Source: Caldicellulosiruptor bescii DSM 6725 (GTDB taxonomy: Bacteria > Bacillota > Thermoanaerobacteria > Caldicellulosiruptorales > Caldicellulosiruptoraceae). Taken from it: a stretch of DNA of 64,000 nucleotides. The stretch's first letter is position 1; each line of letters begins with the position of its first letter. Shown piece after piece: positions 18,335 through 28,019 of the stretch. The DNA lies in assembly GCF_000022325.1 (NCBI RefSeq), contig NC_012034.1, positions 1,320,501-1,384,500 on the forward strand. The letters run 5' to 3'. The position numbers and the translations under genes are program-made. Under the pieces are notes generated by a model that was given only the letters and a program-made list of their open reading frames with translations, searched no databases and was not told the DNA's origin.

Positions 18335-19538
18335 CCTCCTTTCTGTTCACCATTCCAAATACCTTCAAAGGCAAGCCAAACAGGTTTATAAATCCTTCCG
18401 CATCCTTTTGATTGTACATCTGGTCTTCTTCAAAGGTTGCAAGGTCTTTGATATATAGCGAATTTGGTGATTTTGAACCAGCAGAGTAGATATTACCTCT
18501 ATATAGTACCAACCTTACTGTGCCATTTACAACCTCTTGGGTTTTGTCGACAAATGCTGAAAGTGCTTCTCTTAACGGTGAAAACCAAAGCCCATCATAA
18601 ACAAGTTCAGCAAATCTAATTGCAACCATGTCTTTAAAGTGTAAAGTAGCTCTGTCAAGGCAGAGATATTCCAATTCCCTGTGAGCATAATAAAGAATTG
18701 TTCCACCAGGGGTTTCATACACGCCGCGCGATTTCATTCCAACAAGCCTGTTTTCAACTATGTCCGCAATACCAATTCCATGATTTGATCCTATTTTGTT
18801 CAAAGTTTTCAAAAGTTCAACTCCACCCATTTGCTGACCATTTACTTTCACAGGTATTCCTTTTTCAAATTCAATCTCCACAGTCTCTGGTAAATCAGCA
18901 AGTTTAAGGGGATTTTTTGTAATCTTTAGTACCTTATCAAAGTCAGGCATGTTCCATGGGTCTTCTAAGTCAAGCCCTTCATGAGAAAGATGCCATATGT
19001 TCCCGTCCATGCTGTAACTTTCTTCTTTTTTAAAAGGAATATCAATTCCTTTTTGGGTAAGATAATTGAGCTCATCCTCGCGCGATTTTAAATTCCAAAT
19101 TCGCCATGGAGCTATTATCTTTATTTGTGGCATAAGCGCTTTAATTGTCACTTCAAATCTTACCTGATCGTTTCCTTTTCCAGTTGCCCCATGTGCTATT
19201 GCATCAGCGTTTTCTTTTTTTGCAATATTGACCAGTTTTTTAGCGATTAAAGGTCTTGCCATTGATGTTCCAAGCAGATATTTTCCCTCATAAATAGCTC
19301 CAGCTTTTAAAGTGGGGAATATATATTCATTCACAAACTCTTCTTTTGCATCTTCAATGTAAACCTTTGAAGCACCTGTCTTGTAAGCTTTTTCTTTTAT
19401 GGCGTCAAAGTCATCTTCCTGTCCAACATCAACAACCACCGCAATTACTTCACAGTCAAAGTTTTCTTTAAGCCAGGGAATGATTACAGAGGTATCAAGT
19501 CCACCTGAATATGCCAAGACAACTTTGTTCAGTTTCAT
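18327..19538 (-). CDS. argG: Argininosuccinate synthase
   Basis: 403 residues. Joins citrulline and aspartate with ATP. The N-terminal ATP pyrophosphatase P-loop [11 protein letters not shown] is at residues 8-18, [15 protein letters not shown] near 115 and [14 protein letters not shown] near 175, all diagnostic. First gene of the argGH operon. Upstream lies a sigma-A promoter whose -35 box is covered by an ARG-box-like palindrome, pointing to control by ArgR (not encoded in this window). Confidence 0.97.
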
Positions 19539-19579
19539 TTTATTTATCTCCCTTCACATTATTTAATTGGTTTTATAAA

Positions 19580-19608
19580 ATTATACACCCAAATGAATAA
19601 TTATGCAA
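19580..19608 (-). promoter_or_regulatory. argGH promoter with overlapping ARG-box-like operator
   Basis: Read on the minus strand: TTGCAT (19608-19603), 17 bases, TATAAT (19585-19580). The palindrome TGCATAATTATTCA (19607-19594), one mismatch from perfect, covers the -35 box and resembles the TGAAT...ATTCA consensus of ArgR/AhrC sites. Repression by arginine-bound ArgR is inferred. Confidence 0.6.
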
Positions 19609-19627
19609 TGAGCTAATTTAAATTTTC

Positions 19628-19659
19628 TTGAGATTTAAAGGGATTTATTTTATTATAAT
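19628..19659 (+). promoter_or_regulatory. Possible promoter of the nadD operon
   Basis: TTGAGA at 19628-19633 with TATTAT at 19651-19656 (17-base spacer) or TATAAT at 19654-19659 (20). It lies 37 bases or more ahead of nadD, in the divergent gap with argG. Confidence 0.4.
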
Positions 19660-19695
19660 ATCTTAGATATGAAGAATTTTTCAAGGAGTCTGTGA

Positions 19696-20286
19696 ATGAA
19701 AGTAGCTTTATTTGGAGGTACTTTTAATCCTATTCACATTGGACATCTAATTATGGCTCAGTATGTTTTAAATTTTTCACAAGTGCAAAAGGTTATATTT
19801 GTTCCAAATGGACATCCTCCGCACAAAGTTGAGGATGTAGCAGATGCGTTCGACAGGTTTGAAATGGTTAAGCTTTCAATAGAAGATAATCCATATTTTG
19901 ATATAAGCGATTTTGAAATCAAAAAAAGTAACCCAAGCTGGACAATAGATACACTTGAGTATTTTTCATCTATATATGAAAGAGTATATTTCATTATTGG
20001 AAGTGACAATCTGTCAGAGATAGTGAAGTGGTACAAGGCTGAAGAAATTCTGAAAAGATACCCTCTTATTGTTCTTCCACGAGAAAGAAATTTGTGTGCG
20101 ATAAAAAAGGAAATAGAAAAGCTTTCTTCTAAATATGCTCAAGATATTACTTTGATTCAGATGCCTGTTATTGATATATCTTCAACAGAGATAAGAAAAC
20201 TAATTTCTCAGGACAAAAGTATAAGATATATGGTTCATCCAAAGGTGGAAGAATATATTAAGAGAAAGGGGCTTTTCAAAAGGTGA
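19696..20286 (+). CDS. nadD: Nicotinate-nucleotide adenylyltransferase
   Basis: 196 residues. Adenylates nicotinate mononucleotide in NAD synthesis. The N-terminal MKVALFGGTFNPIHIGH carries the GGTFxPxHxGH nucleotidyltransferase motif, FVPNGHPPHK follows near 37, and the C-terminal ISSTEIRKLI is the ISxTxIR motif. AAGGAG lies upstream. First gene of the conserved nadD-yqeK-LCP-rsfS-leuS run; its stop overlaps the yqeK start. Confidence 0.96.
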   Translation: MKVALFGGTFNPIHIGHLIMAQYVLNFSQVQKVIFVPNGHPPHKVEDVADAFDRFEMVKLSIEDNPYFDISDFEIKKSNPSWTIDTLEYFSSIYERVYFIIGSDNLSEIVKWYKAEEILKRYPLIVLPRERNLCAIKKEIEKLSSKYAQDITLIQMPVIDISSTEIRKLISQDKSIRYMVHPKVEEYIKRKGLFKR

Positions 20287-20861
20287 AAATTGAACAGATT
20301 AAAGATAAATTAAAAGAACTTTTGGATGAGAAAAGGTATGTGCATTCGATTGGAACAATGGAGTGTGCAGTAAAGCTTGCTGAAAGGTTTGATGAAGATG
20401 CGCAAAAAGCAATGATTGCAGGTCTTGTTCATGATGTTGCAAAGTGCCTTGATAGGCAGCAGTTGTTGAATTGTGCGTTGAAATCTGGTATAGTTATAGA
20501 TAACATTATGCGAAGTCAAATAGAGCTTTTGCACGGTCCTGCTGGAAGTTATTTAGCAAGAAAGCTCTTTGGAATAGAAGATGTTGACATCTTAAATGCT
20601 ATTGCATATCATACAACGGGAAGAGAAAATATGTCAAAGTTAGAAAAGATAATATATGTGGCAGATTTGATTGAGCCTTCAAGACAATTCGAACATGTAG
20701 AGAGGCTCAGAGAAAAATCGTTTGAAAATTTAGAAAAAGCAGTTGTAATGGCTATGGATAATACTTTAAAGTATGTAATCGACCGTGGTGGATTAATACA
20801 TCCCAATACTATTTATGCAAGAAATTGGCTTATATTACGAGAAAGCGGGGAAGTAAAGTGA
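20283..20861 (+). CDS. yqeK: YqeK-type HD-domain nucleotidase (Ap4A hydrolase, symmetrical)
   Basis: 192 residues from GTG 20283, overlapping nadD by four bases. HD-domain residues are visible: an early His in YVHSIGTMECA, GLVHDVAKCL near 48-57, LLHGPAGSYLARKLF near 80, YHTTGRENMSK and VADLIEPSRQF. YqeK proteins cleave diadenosine tetraphosphate to two ADP and nearly always sit beside nadD and rsfS, as here. Confidence 0.92.
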   Translation: MKIEQIKDKLKELLDEKRYVHSIGTMECAVKLAERFDEDAQKAMIAGLVHDVAKCLDRQQLLNCALKSGIVIDNIMRSQIELLHGPAGSYLARKLFGIEDVDILNAIAYHTTGRENMSKLEKIIYVADLIEPSRQFEHVERLREKSFENLEKAVVMAMDNTLKYVIDRGGLIHPNTIYARNWLILRESGEVK

Positions 20862-22069
20862 AGAAGATACGAATCAAAAAAGAAGCAAAGATGTTTTTGG
20901 CATCTTTTTTAGCTACTGTAGCGGTTATATTTTTGCTTATTGTTGTAACAGCTTTGTATTATAAAAATACAAAGACACTTCCGCCAATTATAAATAGTCT
21001 AATTGAAAAGGTTACAAATACTGAAACAAGCGGGCTTGAGAATAATTTGCCGATGAACATTTTGGTTCTTGGAGGAGATGAAAAAGAAGGTGGAAGGTCA
21101 GACACTATAATGCTTGTACGTATACAAAAAGATTTCCAACCAATTATTATTTCTATTCCAAGGGATACAAGAGTAAAAATAGAGGGCATAAAAGGATATT
21201 CAAAAATCAATGCTGCATATGCATTTGGCAAGTCAAAATTGGCCATAAAAACTGTAGAAGATCTTCTGGGTATAAAAATTGACAGGTATGTGGCTCTAAA
21301 TTATGAAGCGGTCAAAAAAATTGTTGATGCAGTTGGTGGAGTGGATGTTGAAGTTCCTTTTCATTTATATTACAAAGATACAACACCAGGCAAAGAGCTT
21401 TTTATAGATATTCCTGCTGGTCTTCAACATTTGGATGGAGAAAAGGCAGTTGAGTTTTTGCGCTGGCGACACAATTCAAATGGCAAAGAGTATGGTAGAG
21501 GCGGAGATTTGGGTAGAATTGAGATGCAGAAAAAATTTGTGTTTGCTTTGATTGAAAAGGTATTAAAGCCACAAAACCTTATAAAACTTCCAAGTATTAT
21601 CCAGACAGCAACAAAGTACGTTGACCACAATTTTACAAGAAATGAGATGGTTTGGTTTGTCCAAAATGCAGGAAAATTCAGTAGTCAAAATATAATGACA
21701 GCTGTATTACCGGGATATCCCAAGTATATTGATAAAGTTTCTTACTATATATTGGATGAAGGGAAATGTAAGCAGCTTGTTAAAGATTTAAATGAACCAG
21801 AAATAATAAAGGAGGATATCAGAATAAAAGTAATAGGAGAAACTGGCAGTGAAAAAGCAGCTTTGCTCAAAAGCGAGCTTGAATCAAAAGGATATATAAA
21901 TGTTGGGTTGGAGAGTCAAAAGAGTATTCAAAATTCTACAATTGAGCTAAAGAGAATTAACAGAAAATATCTTGAACAATTAAAAAATGATATTGACCTT
22001 TCAACTTTTCAGGTGGTTTATTCACCAGACTATGAGGAAAAGTATGATATTTATATTAAAATAAAATAA
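20858..22069 (+). CDS. LytR-CpsA-Psr family protein with LytR_C domain
   Basis: 403 residues from GTG 20858, which has GGGG seven bases upstream and overlaps the yqeK stop; a start at 20825 would be inside yqeK. One membrane helix (about 12-35), then the LCP domain: NILVLGGDEKEGGRSDT, IISIPRDTRVKI, YSKINAAYAFG, FLRWRHN. From about 320 a LytR_C-type domain (IRIKVIGETGSEKAA...). This second LCP protein differs from the one at 13283 by having the folded C-terminal domain instead of a Gln/Ser-rich tail. Its place between yqeK and rsfS is common in Firmicutes. Confidence 0.9.
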   Translation: MKKIRIKKEAKMFLASFLATVAVIFLLIVVTALYYKNTKTLPPIINSLIEKVTNTETSGLENNLPMNILVLGGDEKEGGRSDTIMLVRIQKDFQPIIISIPRDTRVKIEGIKGYSKINAAYAFGKSKLAIKTVEDLLGIKIDRYVALNYEAVKKIVDAVGGVDVEVPFHLYYKDTTPGKELFIDIPAGLQHLDGEKAVEFLRWRHNSNGKEYGRGGDLGRIEMQKKFVFALIEKVLKPQNLIKLPSIIQTATKYVDHNFTRNEMVWFVQNAGKFSSQNIMTAVLPGYPKYIDKVSYYILDEGKCKQLVKDLNEPEIIKEDIRIKVIGETGSEKAALLKSELESKGYINVGLESQKSIQNSTIELKRINRKYLEQLKNDIDLSTFQVVYSPDYEEKYDIYIKIK

Positions 22070-22090
22070 AAAAGGGGTGAAAAAAGCAAA

Positions 22091-22423
22091 TTGGAACAAA
22101 AAATATATGAGATTGTAAAACTTCTATCTGATAAAAAAGCTCAGGATATAGTGGTTTTGGACATTTCAAAGCTAACAATAATAGCTGACTATTTTATTAT
22201 ATGCAGTGCTTCGAATGTTCAACATGTAAAAGCCATTGTGGATGAGATAGAGGAAAAAGAACCAATGCATATTTTGAGAATTGAAGGCAAAGAAAGTTTC
22301 AGATGGGTTGTTATAGATTTTGGTGATATAATTCTTCATATCTTCCATGAAAAAGAGAGAGAATTTTATAACCTTGAACGATTGTGGATAGATGCTCAAA
22401 AGGTTGAGATTGCAGCATTGTAG
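22091..22423 (+). CDS. rsfS: Ribosomal silencing factor RsfS (Iojap)
   Basis: 110 residues from TTG 22091, with AAAGGGGTGA upstream. It has the family core KAQDIVVLDIS, ADYFIICSASNVQHVKAI and GDIILHIFHEKEREFYNLERLW. Binds L14 of the 50S subunit and blocks joining with 30S when nutrients fall. Sits in the usual place after nadD-yqeK. Confidence 0.95.
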   Translation: MEQKIYEIVKLLSDKKAQDIVVLDISKLTIIADYFIICSASNVQHVKAIVDEIEEKEPMHILRIEGKESFRWVVIDFGDIILHIFHEKEREFYNLERLWIDAQKVEIAAL

Positions 22424-22468
22424 TAATAACAAACTATTTCAAATGAAAAATCAATGGGGGTATGAGAA

Positions 22469-24922
22469 ATGGAATATAATTTTAAAGAAATTGAAAAGAA
22501 ATGGCAGCAAAAATGGTTTTCACAGAACAAATACAAAGTATCAGAGGATAGTTCAAAACCCAAATATTATGTCCTTGAGATGTTTCCATATCCTTCAGGA
22601 AAACTTCATATGGGACATGTGAGGAACTATTCGATTGGTGATGTATTTGCTCGATTTATGAGATTAAAAGGCTACAACGTTTTGCACCCGATGGGCTGGG
22701 ATGCTTTTGGATTGCCAGCTGAAAATGCTGCTATAAAGCATGGGATTCATCCTTCTGACTGGACGTGGTCAAACATTGAAAATATGAAAAGGCAACTTAT
22801 GGAACTTGGAATTAGCTATGATTGGGATAGAGAAGTAGCCACATGCCATCCAGATTATTATAAATGGACTCAGTGGATGTTCTTGCAGTTTTATAAAGCT
22901 GGGCTTGCTTATAGAAAGAGATCATATGTAAACTGGTGCCCATCGTGTGAGACAGTGCTTGCAAATGAACAGGTTGTAAATGGTAGATGTGAAAGATGTA
23001 AATCACTTGTTGGTAAAAAAGATTTAGAGCAGTGGTTTTTCAGAATTACCAATTATGCAGAAAGACTTCTTCGTGATATAGAAAAGCTTGATGGGTGGCC
23101 AGAAAAGGTAAAGATAATGCAAAAGAACTGGATAGGAAGAAGTGAAGGTGCAGAGATTGAGTTTGAAATTGAGGGTTTGGGTAAAAAAATAAAAGTATTT
23201 ACAACAAGACCTGATACTCTTTTTGGCGTCACATACCTTGTTTTGGCTCCAGAACATCCTTTAACAAAGGAGATAATAGCAGGGAAACCTCAAGAGAAAG
23301 AATGTCTTGAGTTTATCGAAAAGATGCAATATCTAAATGAGATTGAAAGAACTTCTACAGAAACAGAAAAAGAAGGAAGGTTTACGGGTGGATATGCTAT
23401 TCATCCTCTAACAGGTGAAAGAGTGCCAATATACATTGCAAATTATGTACTGGTTGATTATGGAACAGGGGCTGTAATGGGTGTCCCAGCCCATGACCAG
23501 AGGGATTTTGAGTTTGCCAAAAAATATAATCTTTCAATTAAAGTTGTAATAAAAGGTGAAGGTATTGACATTGAAAATCTTCAGAGTGCTTATGAAGACG
23601 AAGGTGTTTTGATTAATTCTGGAATTTTTAATGGGCTTAATAACAAAGAAGCTATGAAAAAGATAACACAGTACCTGGAACAAAAAGGTGTTGGCAGGGC
23701 GTGTGTCACATATAAACTCAGAGACTGGTTAATATCCAGGCAGCGTTATTGGGGAGCTCCAATTCCCATTGTATATTGTGAAGAATGTGGAATTGTTCCT
23801 GTACCAGAGGAAGATTTGCCTGTTTTATTACCTTACAATGTTGAATTTAAACCAACAGGTCAGTCACCACTTTCTTATTGTGAAGAGTTTGTCAACACTA
23901 CATGCCCGAAGTGCGGGAAGCCTGCAAAGAGAGAAACTGATACAATGGACACATTTATATGTTCATCGTGGTATTATTTTAGATACACAGACCCCAAAAA
24001 TGATAAAAAACCTTTTGAAAAATCGCTTGTTTCTTACTGGCTTCCTGTTGACCAGTATATTGGCGGGGTTGAACATGCTATATTGCATCTTCTGTATTCG
24101 AGGTTCTTTACAAAGGTGCTATATGACCTTGGCTATGTACCTTTTGAAGAGCCTTTCAAGAACCTCTTGACCCAAGGCATGGTGTTAAAAGATGGAGCAA
24201 AGATGTCAAAATCACTGGGAAATATAGTCAGTCCTGAAGACATAGTAGAAAGGTATGGAGCTGACACAGCAAGGTTGTTTATACTCTTTGCTGCACCACC
24301 AGAGAGAGATTTGGAGTGGTCAGACCAAGGGGTTGAAGGATGTTTTAGGTTTTTAAATAGGCTGTGGAGACTTTATATAGAACTTAAAGACAAACTTGCA
24401 GATGATAATCTTATTGGTGAGTCTGAACTTGACGATGAACTAAGATATAGATTAAATTATACAATTAAAAAGGTTACAGAGGATATAGCAGAGAGGTTTA
24501 ATTTTAATACTGCTATCAGTACTATCATGGAGCTTTTGAATTTCTTGTATGAGTACAAAGAATGTGGCAAATTAAATAAAGATTTAATTAAAGATACACT
24601 CAGGAATTTATTGATATTGATTTATCCATTTACGCCTCATATTGCATGTGAGCTATGGGAGATTATGGGGTATGGTAATGATATTGAAGAGGTAAACTGG
24701 CCTCAGTACAATGAAGCTGCTCTTGTTCGAAAGAACGTAGAGATTGCTATTCAGATAAATGGCAAGGTAAGGTCAAGGATGAACATCTCTGTGGATATGA
24801 CAGAAGAAGAAGTGAAACAGGCAGTTATATGTGACGAGAAACTTAAAGCTCTTTTGAATGGGAAAGAAATAGTCAAGTTTGTGTATGTGAAAAATAGACT
24901 TGTTAACATTGTGGTGAAATAA
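22469..24922 (+). CDS. leuS: Leucyl-tRNA synthetase
   Basis: 817 residues, bacterial LeuRS length. The HIGH-type motif HMGH is at 47-50, the zinc-type cysteines CPSC...CERC near 155-175, the CP1 editing domain contains [12 protein letters not shown] near 247 and [19 protein letters not shown] near 330, and KMSKS begins near 578. No T-box leader fits, because only 45 bases separate it from rsfS. The last gene of its operon; a strong terminator follows at once. Confidence 0.97.
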   Translation: MEYNFKEIEKKWQQKWFSQNKYKVSEDSSKPKYYVLEMFPYPSGKLHMGHVRNYSIGDVFARFMRLKGYNVLHPMGWDAFGLPAENAAIKHGIHPSDWTWSNIENMKRQLMELGISYDWDREVATCHPDYYKWTQWMFLQFYKAGLAYRKRSYVNWCPSCETVLANEQVVNGRCERCKSLVGKKDLEQWFFRITNYAERLLRDIEKLDGWPEKVKIMQKNWIGRSEGAEIEFEIEGLGKKIKVFTTRPDTLFGVTYLVLAPEHPLTKEIIAGKPQEKECLEFIEKMQYLNEIERTSTETEKEGRFTGGYAIHPLTGERVPIYIANYVLVDYGTGAVMGVPAHDQRDFEFAKKYNLSIKVVIKGEGIDIENLQSAYEDEGVLINSGIFNGLNNKEAMKKITQYLEQKGVGRACVTYKLRDWLISRQRYWGAPIPIVYCEECGIVPVPEEDLPVLLPYNVEFKPTGQSPLSYCEEFVNTTCPKCGKPAKRETDTMDTFICSSWYYFRYTDPKNDKKPFEKSLVSYWLPVDQYIGGVEHAILHLLYSRFFTKVLYDLGYVPFEEPFKNLLTQGMVLKDGAKMSKSLGNIVSPEDIVERYGADTARLFILFAAPPERDLEWSDQGVEGCFRFLNRLWRLYIELKDKLADDNLIGESELDDELRYRLNYTIKKVTEDIAERFNFNTAISTIMELLNFLYEYKECGKLNKDLIKDTLRNLLILIYPFTPHIACELWEIMGYGNDIEEVNWPQYNEAALVRKNVEIAIQINGKVRSRMNISVDMTEEEVKQAVICDEKLKALLNGKEIVKFVYVKNRLVNIVVK

Positions 24923-24923
24923 T

Positions 24924-24958
24924 AAAGAGGGCATTTTGAGATGTGCCCTCTTTATTTT
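24924..24958. terminator. Bidirectional terminator between leuS and the D,D-carboxypeptidase gene
   Basis: Stem AAAGAGGGCA / TGCCCTCTTT (24924-24933 with 24944-24953). On the plus strand TATTTT follows, and on the minus strand a T-rich stretch. It overlaps the stop region of the convergent carboxypeptidase gene. Confidence 0.8.
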
Positions 24959-26307
24959 AATTTTCTTTTTTGCAGTGTTGTAAAATCTATTGTTTTTGTT
25001 GACCTGAGTTTTAGTTTCATTTTTTTTCGCTTAAACCTGATTATAGTTATTACTGTAAATAGAAACGCACATAAAACAACTACTGCCAAGATTTCTATAA
25101 CAAGCTTAGTACCCTTTATCAAATCCTTTTTTACGTTTTGTAAAATTTTTTTTGAAGTTTGCATTTCGTAGCTTTCATATGAAAGAACAGGAATGGAACT
25201 GATGAGGTATCCCCTGCTGTACACATACACATTTCCGATTACTGTGTCCTTGTATATTGGCAGTTTTAGGTCCTTTAAAAAGTCTATAGTGTATGTTAAA
25301 TCAGATTCTGCTGGTGAATAAACATTTTGAAGAACATAAACAGGGGTTTTGAGATATCCATCCAGCCATTTGTGGTTTGTTTTGTCTATTAATACCTTTC
25401 CGACAATTTGATGTTCTGAAAAAAGTTTCACTCTTTTAAAATTGTTAAAGCCATAATTAAACAGCTTAATTGCGTCTGAAAAAGCATCTTCAGAAGAGAG
25501 AATAACAGCAATAAGTTCTATGTTGTCTTTTTTAGCGGAGGCAATTAAGCATCTTTTTGCCTGGGCTGTATAACCTGTTTTTATTCCTGTTGCATATGGG
25601 TAATAATATTTAGAGTTTTTTCGCAAAAGCTTATTTATATTATAAATTATCTGCCACTCAGGTTTTTTATGCATTGAAGCAGTGGTTATTCTATATTCAA
25701 CTGTAGAAAATATCTTTCTCAAAATTTCATTTTGATAAGCCTGTCTTGCAATAAGGCTCAAATCATAAGCAGTTGTATAATGCTGAGGAGAGTGAAGTCC
25801 GTTAGGATTTACAAAATGAGAATTTTCGGCACCAATACTTTTTGCATACTGGTTCATTTTCTCAACAAATGCGGGGATATTACCTGATATATTTTCAGCA
25901 ATCACATTAGCTGCATCGTTTGCAGATATCAAAAGCATTGCGTAAAGAAGGTCCTGGAAAGATATAGTCTCACCTGGATTCAAATAATAACTGCTACTTC
26001 CTGGTTCAATCATTGTTGCTTTTGAAGAAACTTTAAATATCTTGTTAAGATTATGTTCATATGATATAGCAACAAGTGCTGTGAGAACCTTGGTAGTACT
26101 TGCAGGAAAACATGTTAAATTAGAATTTTTTTCAAATAAAATCTGCCCCGTATGTGCTTCAACCAAAATGGCTGACTTTGCGCTCAAGCCAAGTTTGTCT
26201 GTGGACTCTTGCTGTGAGTATGTATACAAGGGGTATGTAAAAAGTATTGCAAAAAAAAGAGCTGAAATAATTAGATATAAGGCTACCTTTTTTAGAAACT
26301 GAGACAT
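24952..26307 (-). CDS. D-alanyl-D-alanine carboxypeptidase (peptidase S11), membrane-anchored
   Basis: 451 residues. N-terminal signal/anchor (about 8-30), then the penicillin-binding S11 domain: PASTTKVLTA with Ser70 and Lys73 as the SxxK pair, ISANDAAN as SxN and TGIKTGYT as KTG. A PBP5_C-like region follows, then a C-terminal helix (LVIEILAVVVLCAFLF, near 405-425) and a basic tail. It trims the last D-Ala from peptidoglycan stem peptides. The C-terminal true helix, in place of the usual amphipathic anchor, resembles DacF/DacB-like proteins. A second S11 enzyme lies at 48991. Its own promoter is retained between the gene and the insertion sequence. Confidence 0.92.
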   Translation of the reverse strand: MSQFLKKVALYLIISALFFAILFTYPLYTYSQQESTDKLGLSAKSAILVEAHTGQILFEKNSNLTCFPASTTKVLTALVAISYEHNLNKIFKVSSKATMIEPGSSSYYLNPGETISFQDLLYAMLLISANDAANVIAENISGNIPAFVEKMNQYAKSIGAENSHFVNPNGLHSPQHYTTAYDLSLIARQAYQNEILRKIFSTVEYRITTASMHKKPEWQIIYNINKLLRKNSKYYYPYATGIKTGYTAQAKRCLIASAKKDNIELIAVILSSEDAFSDAIKLFNYGFNNFKRVKLFSEHQIVGKVLIDKTNHKWLDGYLKTPVYVLQNVYSPAESDLTYTIDFLKDLKLPIYKDTVIGNVYVYSRGYLISSIPVLSYESYEMQTSKKILQNVKKDLIKGTKLVIEILAVVVLCAFLFTVITIIRFKRKKMKLKLRSTKTIDFTTLQKRKLK

Positions 26308-26355
26308 TAAATACTGTCACCGCCTTCAAAAGATTTGTGTGCATGTGATAAAATA

Positions 26356-26385
26356 AGTATATATTATGACCAGCTTTTATGTCAA
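26356..26385 (-). promoter_or_regulatory. Promoter of the D,D-carboxypeptidase gene
   Basis: On the minus strand TTGACA (26385-26380), 18 bases, TATACT (26361-26356). The insertion sequence ends 17 bases upstream of the -35 box and leaves this promoter intact. Confidence 0.65.
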
Positions 26386-26393
26386 TTGCTGGA

Positions 26394-26401
26394 CTTCTGG
26401 C
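26394..26401. repeat. Left target-site duplication of the insertion sequence
   Basis: CTTCTGGC, repeated exactly at 28012-28019 on the other side of the element. The flanking bases differ on both sides, so the duplication is 8 bp. Confidence 0.75.
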
Positions 26402-26435
26402 GATAGTGTCAAGAGTTTGTAGGAAAAAATTTTTA

Positions 26436-27875
26436 TCAGAATATACCTGCATTATAGAAGCTACAACTAATCAAAGACTTTAATGCTCTTCGTAACTGGT
26501 TAACTTTACCATTTGCTATAACTGGTATATTATTCCACTTTTCCGTACCTTTTCGTACTCTTTTCCCGTTCTTTATAATTCCTTTTGCTATTTCTTTAAC
26601 TTCTTGCCTTTCTGACTTCTTGGCTTTTATCTTCTCTAAATATACATTCATAAGTTCAAAACCATTATATTTTAAACTCAATAACTTTACCATGGTCTCC
26701 GCTATATCTTCGCTCCATCCTCTTGGTCTTGAACTCATCCTCTCTGCTAATACATGACTTACATGCCCTTCTGCACTACATCCCTTTATATTAACATTCG
26801 CTGCTTCTAATACTATATTATCCCAGTGCGAAAGTATGTATCTCCTTCCCTTCTTTATCCTCCTCTTAGCTAACTCATCTTCTTTTACCTCCTCCATCTT
26901 TTCTTTTACTAATGCCTCAAATCCCTCTCTATCCTTCTCTCTTAATGCTTTCAAAATCTCATTAAATAATTTTCTATCCCCTCCTGCTATTTTCATTATC
27001 TCCTTCGTTAAGTGAAACTTATCTAATACAAATTCCGCTCCATCTATCCACTCTAATCCCTTCTTTATCCAATTAGCTCCATCTCCTAAAAGATATATGT
27101 TTTCTATCTTCTCAACTTCAAAATTCTCTTCAATATACTTACCCACTTTTGCCCAAAAATCATCTGCATCCTCTTTTACACTGCTAAAATAATGCAAATC
27201 CTTTAATTCCTTCCTAATAACAACGCCCTTCTCTTCCTTATATCCCGTATTTATGTAAGCAAGCTTCGCTATCTCTTTCTTCCCATTCTGTAATGAAATA
27301 TGGTCTTCATCCGCCTCGATATAAAGCTCTTTTACAACTTTCTTCTCTCCTTTTACACTCTTGCTATGCTGGATTTCATCTAATTCTTTACTATCTATCC
27401 CTTTCAAAATATTCATTACACTTTGTCTACTAATCCTATCCTCCCCTAATACTTCCTTTGCTGCCTTCTCATATGACATGTCTACTACTCTCTCTATTAT
27501 CGCTCCCTTTACCGCATTGTCTATCCTTTGATATCTCTCTATCCCTAAAACTATATCAACTAAATAAACATATCCTTTGCCTTCCTTATCTTTGTAATAT
27601 GTTCTCTCATATTCAATATCACCAAATATTGTCTTTAAACCCCTCTTGTCTCTCCTCACAACTTCATACCTCTTCTTCCTCTCTTCGTTTTCTTTCAATG
27701 ATTCATCTATAAGTTCACATGCTTCCTTTATCATCTCCTTGCCTATCAGGTCTAACTGCTTCTTAAGTTCAATTGAATATTCCGCTAAATCCTTCTCCCT
27801 TTTCACTATCTTCTCTAATCCTTCCTCAAAAGTCTTTAAAAGTTCTTCTATTTTTGATACAATATTTTCAGTCAT
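26436..27875 (-). CDS. ISLre2-family transposase (UPF0236 type)
   Basis: 479 residues, full length, no frameshift. The protein is Lys/Glu-rich with a helical N-terminus (about 1-75), then FGDIEYERTYYKDKEGKGY, the family hallmark, ISRQSVMNILKG near 150 (helix-turn-helix-like), ELYIEADEDHIS near 188, LLGDGANWIKKGLEW near 265 with FVLDKFHLTKEI after it, and HVSHVLAERMSSRPRGWS near 380. The acidic residues in EADEDH, GDGANW and VSHVLAERM are the likely DDE-type catalytic positions, by inference. The ribosome site is buried in a long hairpin (27879-27972). Confidence 0.92.
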   Translation of the reverse strand: MTENIVSKIEELLKTFEEGLEKIVKREKDLAEYSIELKKQLDLIGKEMIKEACELIDESLKENEERKKRYEVVRRDKRGLKTIFGDIEYERTYYKDKEGKGYVYLVDIVLGIERYQRIDNAVKGAIIERVVDMSYEKAAKEVLGEDRISRQSVMNILKGIDSKELDEIQHSKSVKGEKKVVKELYIEADEDHISLQNGKKEIAKLAYINTGYKEEKGVVIRKELKDLHYFSSVKEDADDFWAKVGKYIEENFEVEKIENIYLLGDGANWIKKGLEWIDGAEFVLDKFHLTKEIMKIAGGDRKLFNEILKALREKDREGFEALVKEKMEEVKEDELAKRRIKKGRRYILSHWDNIVLEAANVNIKGCSAEGHVSHVLAERMSSRPRGWSEDIAETMVKLLSLKYNGFELMNVYLEKIKAKKSERQEVKEIAKGIIKNGKRVRKGTEKWNNIPVIANGKVNQLRRALKSLISCSFYNAGIF

Positions 27876-27878
27876 TTT

Positions 27879-27972
27879 GCTCCCTCCTTTGGTTTGTTTT
27901 TCCTTTTTCTTTTTTTATTTTTTCATCATTATATTCTACTTCATTTTTTCTCTTCTACCAAGAGGAGGGAGC
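27879..27972 (-). promoter_or_regulatory. Hairpin hiding the transposase ribosome site, with a promoter box in the loop
   Basis: Arms 27958-27972 and 27879-27892 pair over 14 bp with one bulged base (GCTCCCTCCT... with ...AGGAGGGAGC on the minus strand). The 3' arm contains AGGAGG, the transposase ribosome site, four to ten bases before the ATG at 27875. A TATAAT (27933-27928, minus strand) lies in the 65-base loop, so the element's own transcript would start after the 5' arm and stay open, whereas read-through RNA would fold shut. Confidence 0.6.
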
Positions 27973-28011
27973 TTTTTTCCATCCAATGTCCTATAAATAT
28001 TTTACACTAAG

Positions 28012-28019
28012 CTTCTGGC
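28012..28019. repeat. Right target-site duplication of the insertion sequence
   Basis: CTTCTGGC, identical to 26394-26401. Confidence 0.75.

Larger units (their letters stand above)
26402..28011 (-). mobile_element. ISLre2-family insertion sequence, complete
   Basis: About 1610 bp with one intact transposase gene. The ends form an imperfect inverted repeat: the left end (from 26402) and the reverse complement of the right end (from 28011) agree at 16 of the first 23 positions, sharing TAGTGT, then TTT and TAGGA. An 8-bp direct repeat, CTTCTGGC, flanks it. It sits in the divergent gap between the D,D-carboxypeptidase gene and comEA. Intact ends, coding frame and target duplication suggest a fairly recent insertion. 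Confidence 0.8.

Noticed and set aside
22424..22468. T-box leader before leuS (and in the same way before pheS, 51889-51914)
   Set aside because: The gaps are 45 and 26 bases, too short for a T-box, with no specifier stem or terminator.
23769..24170. A 133-residue frame inside leuS
   Set aside because: It is an out-of-frame shadow of conserved LeuRS sequence.
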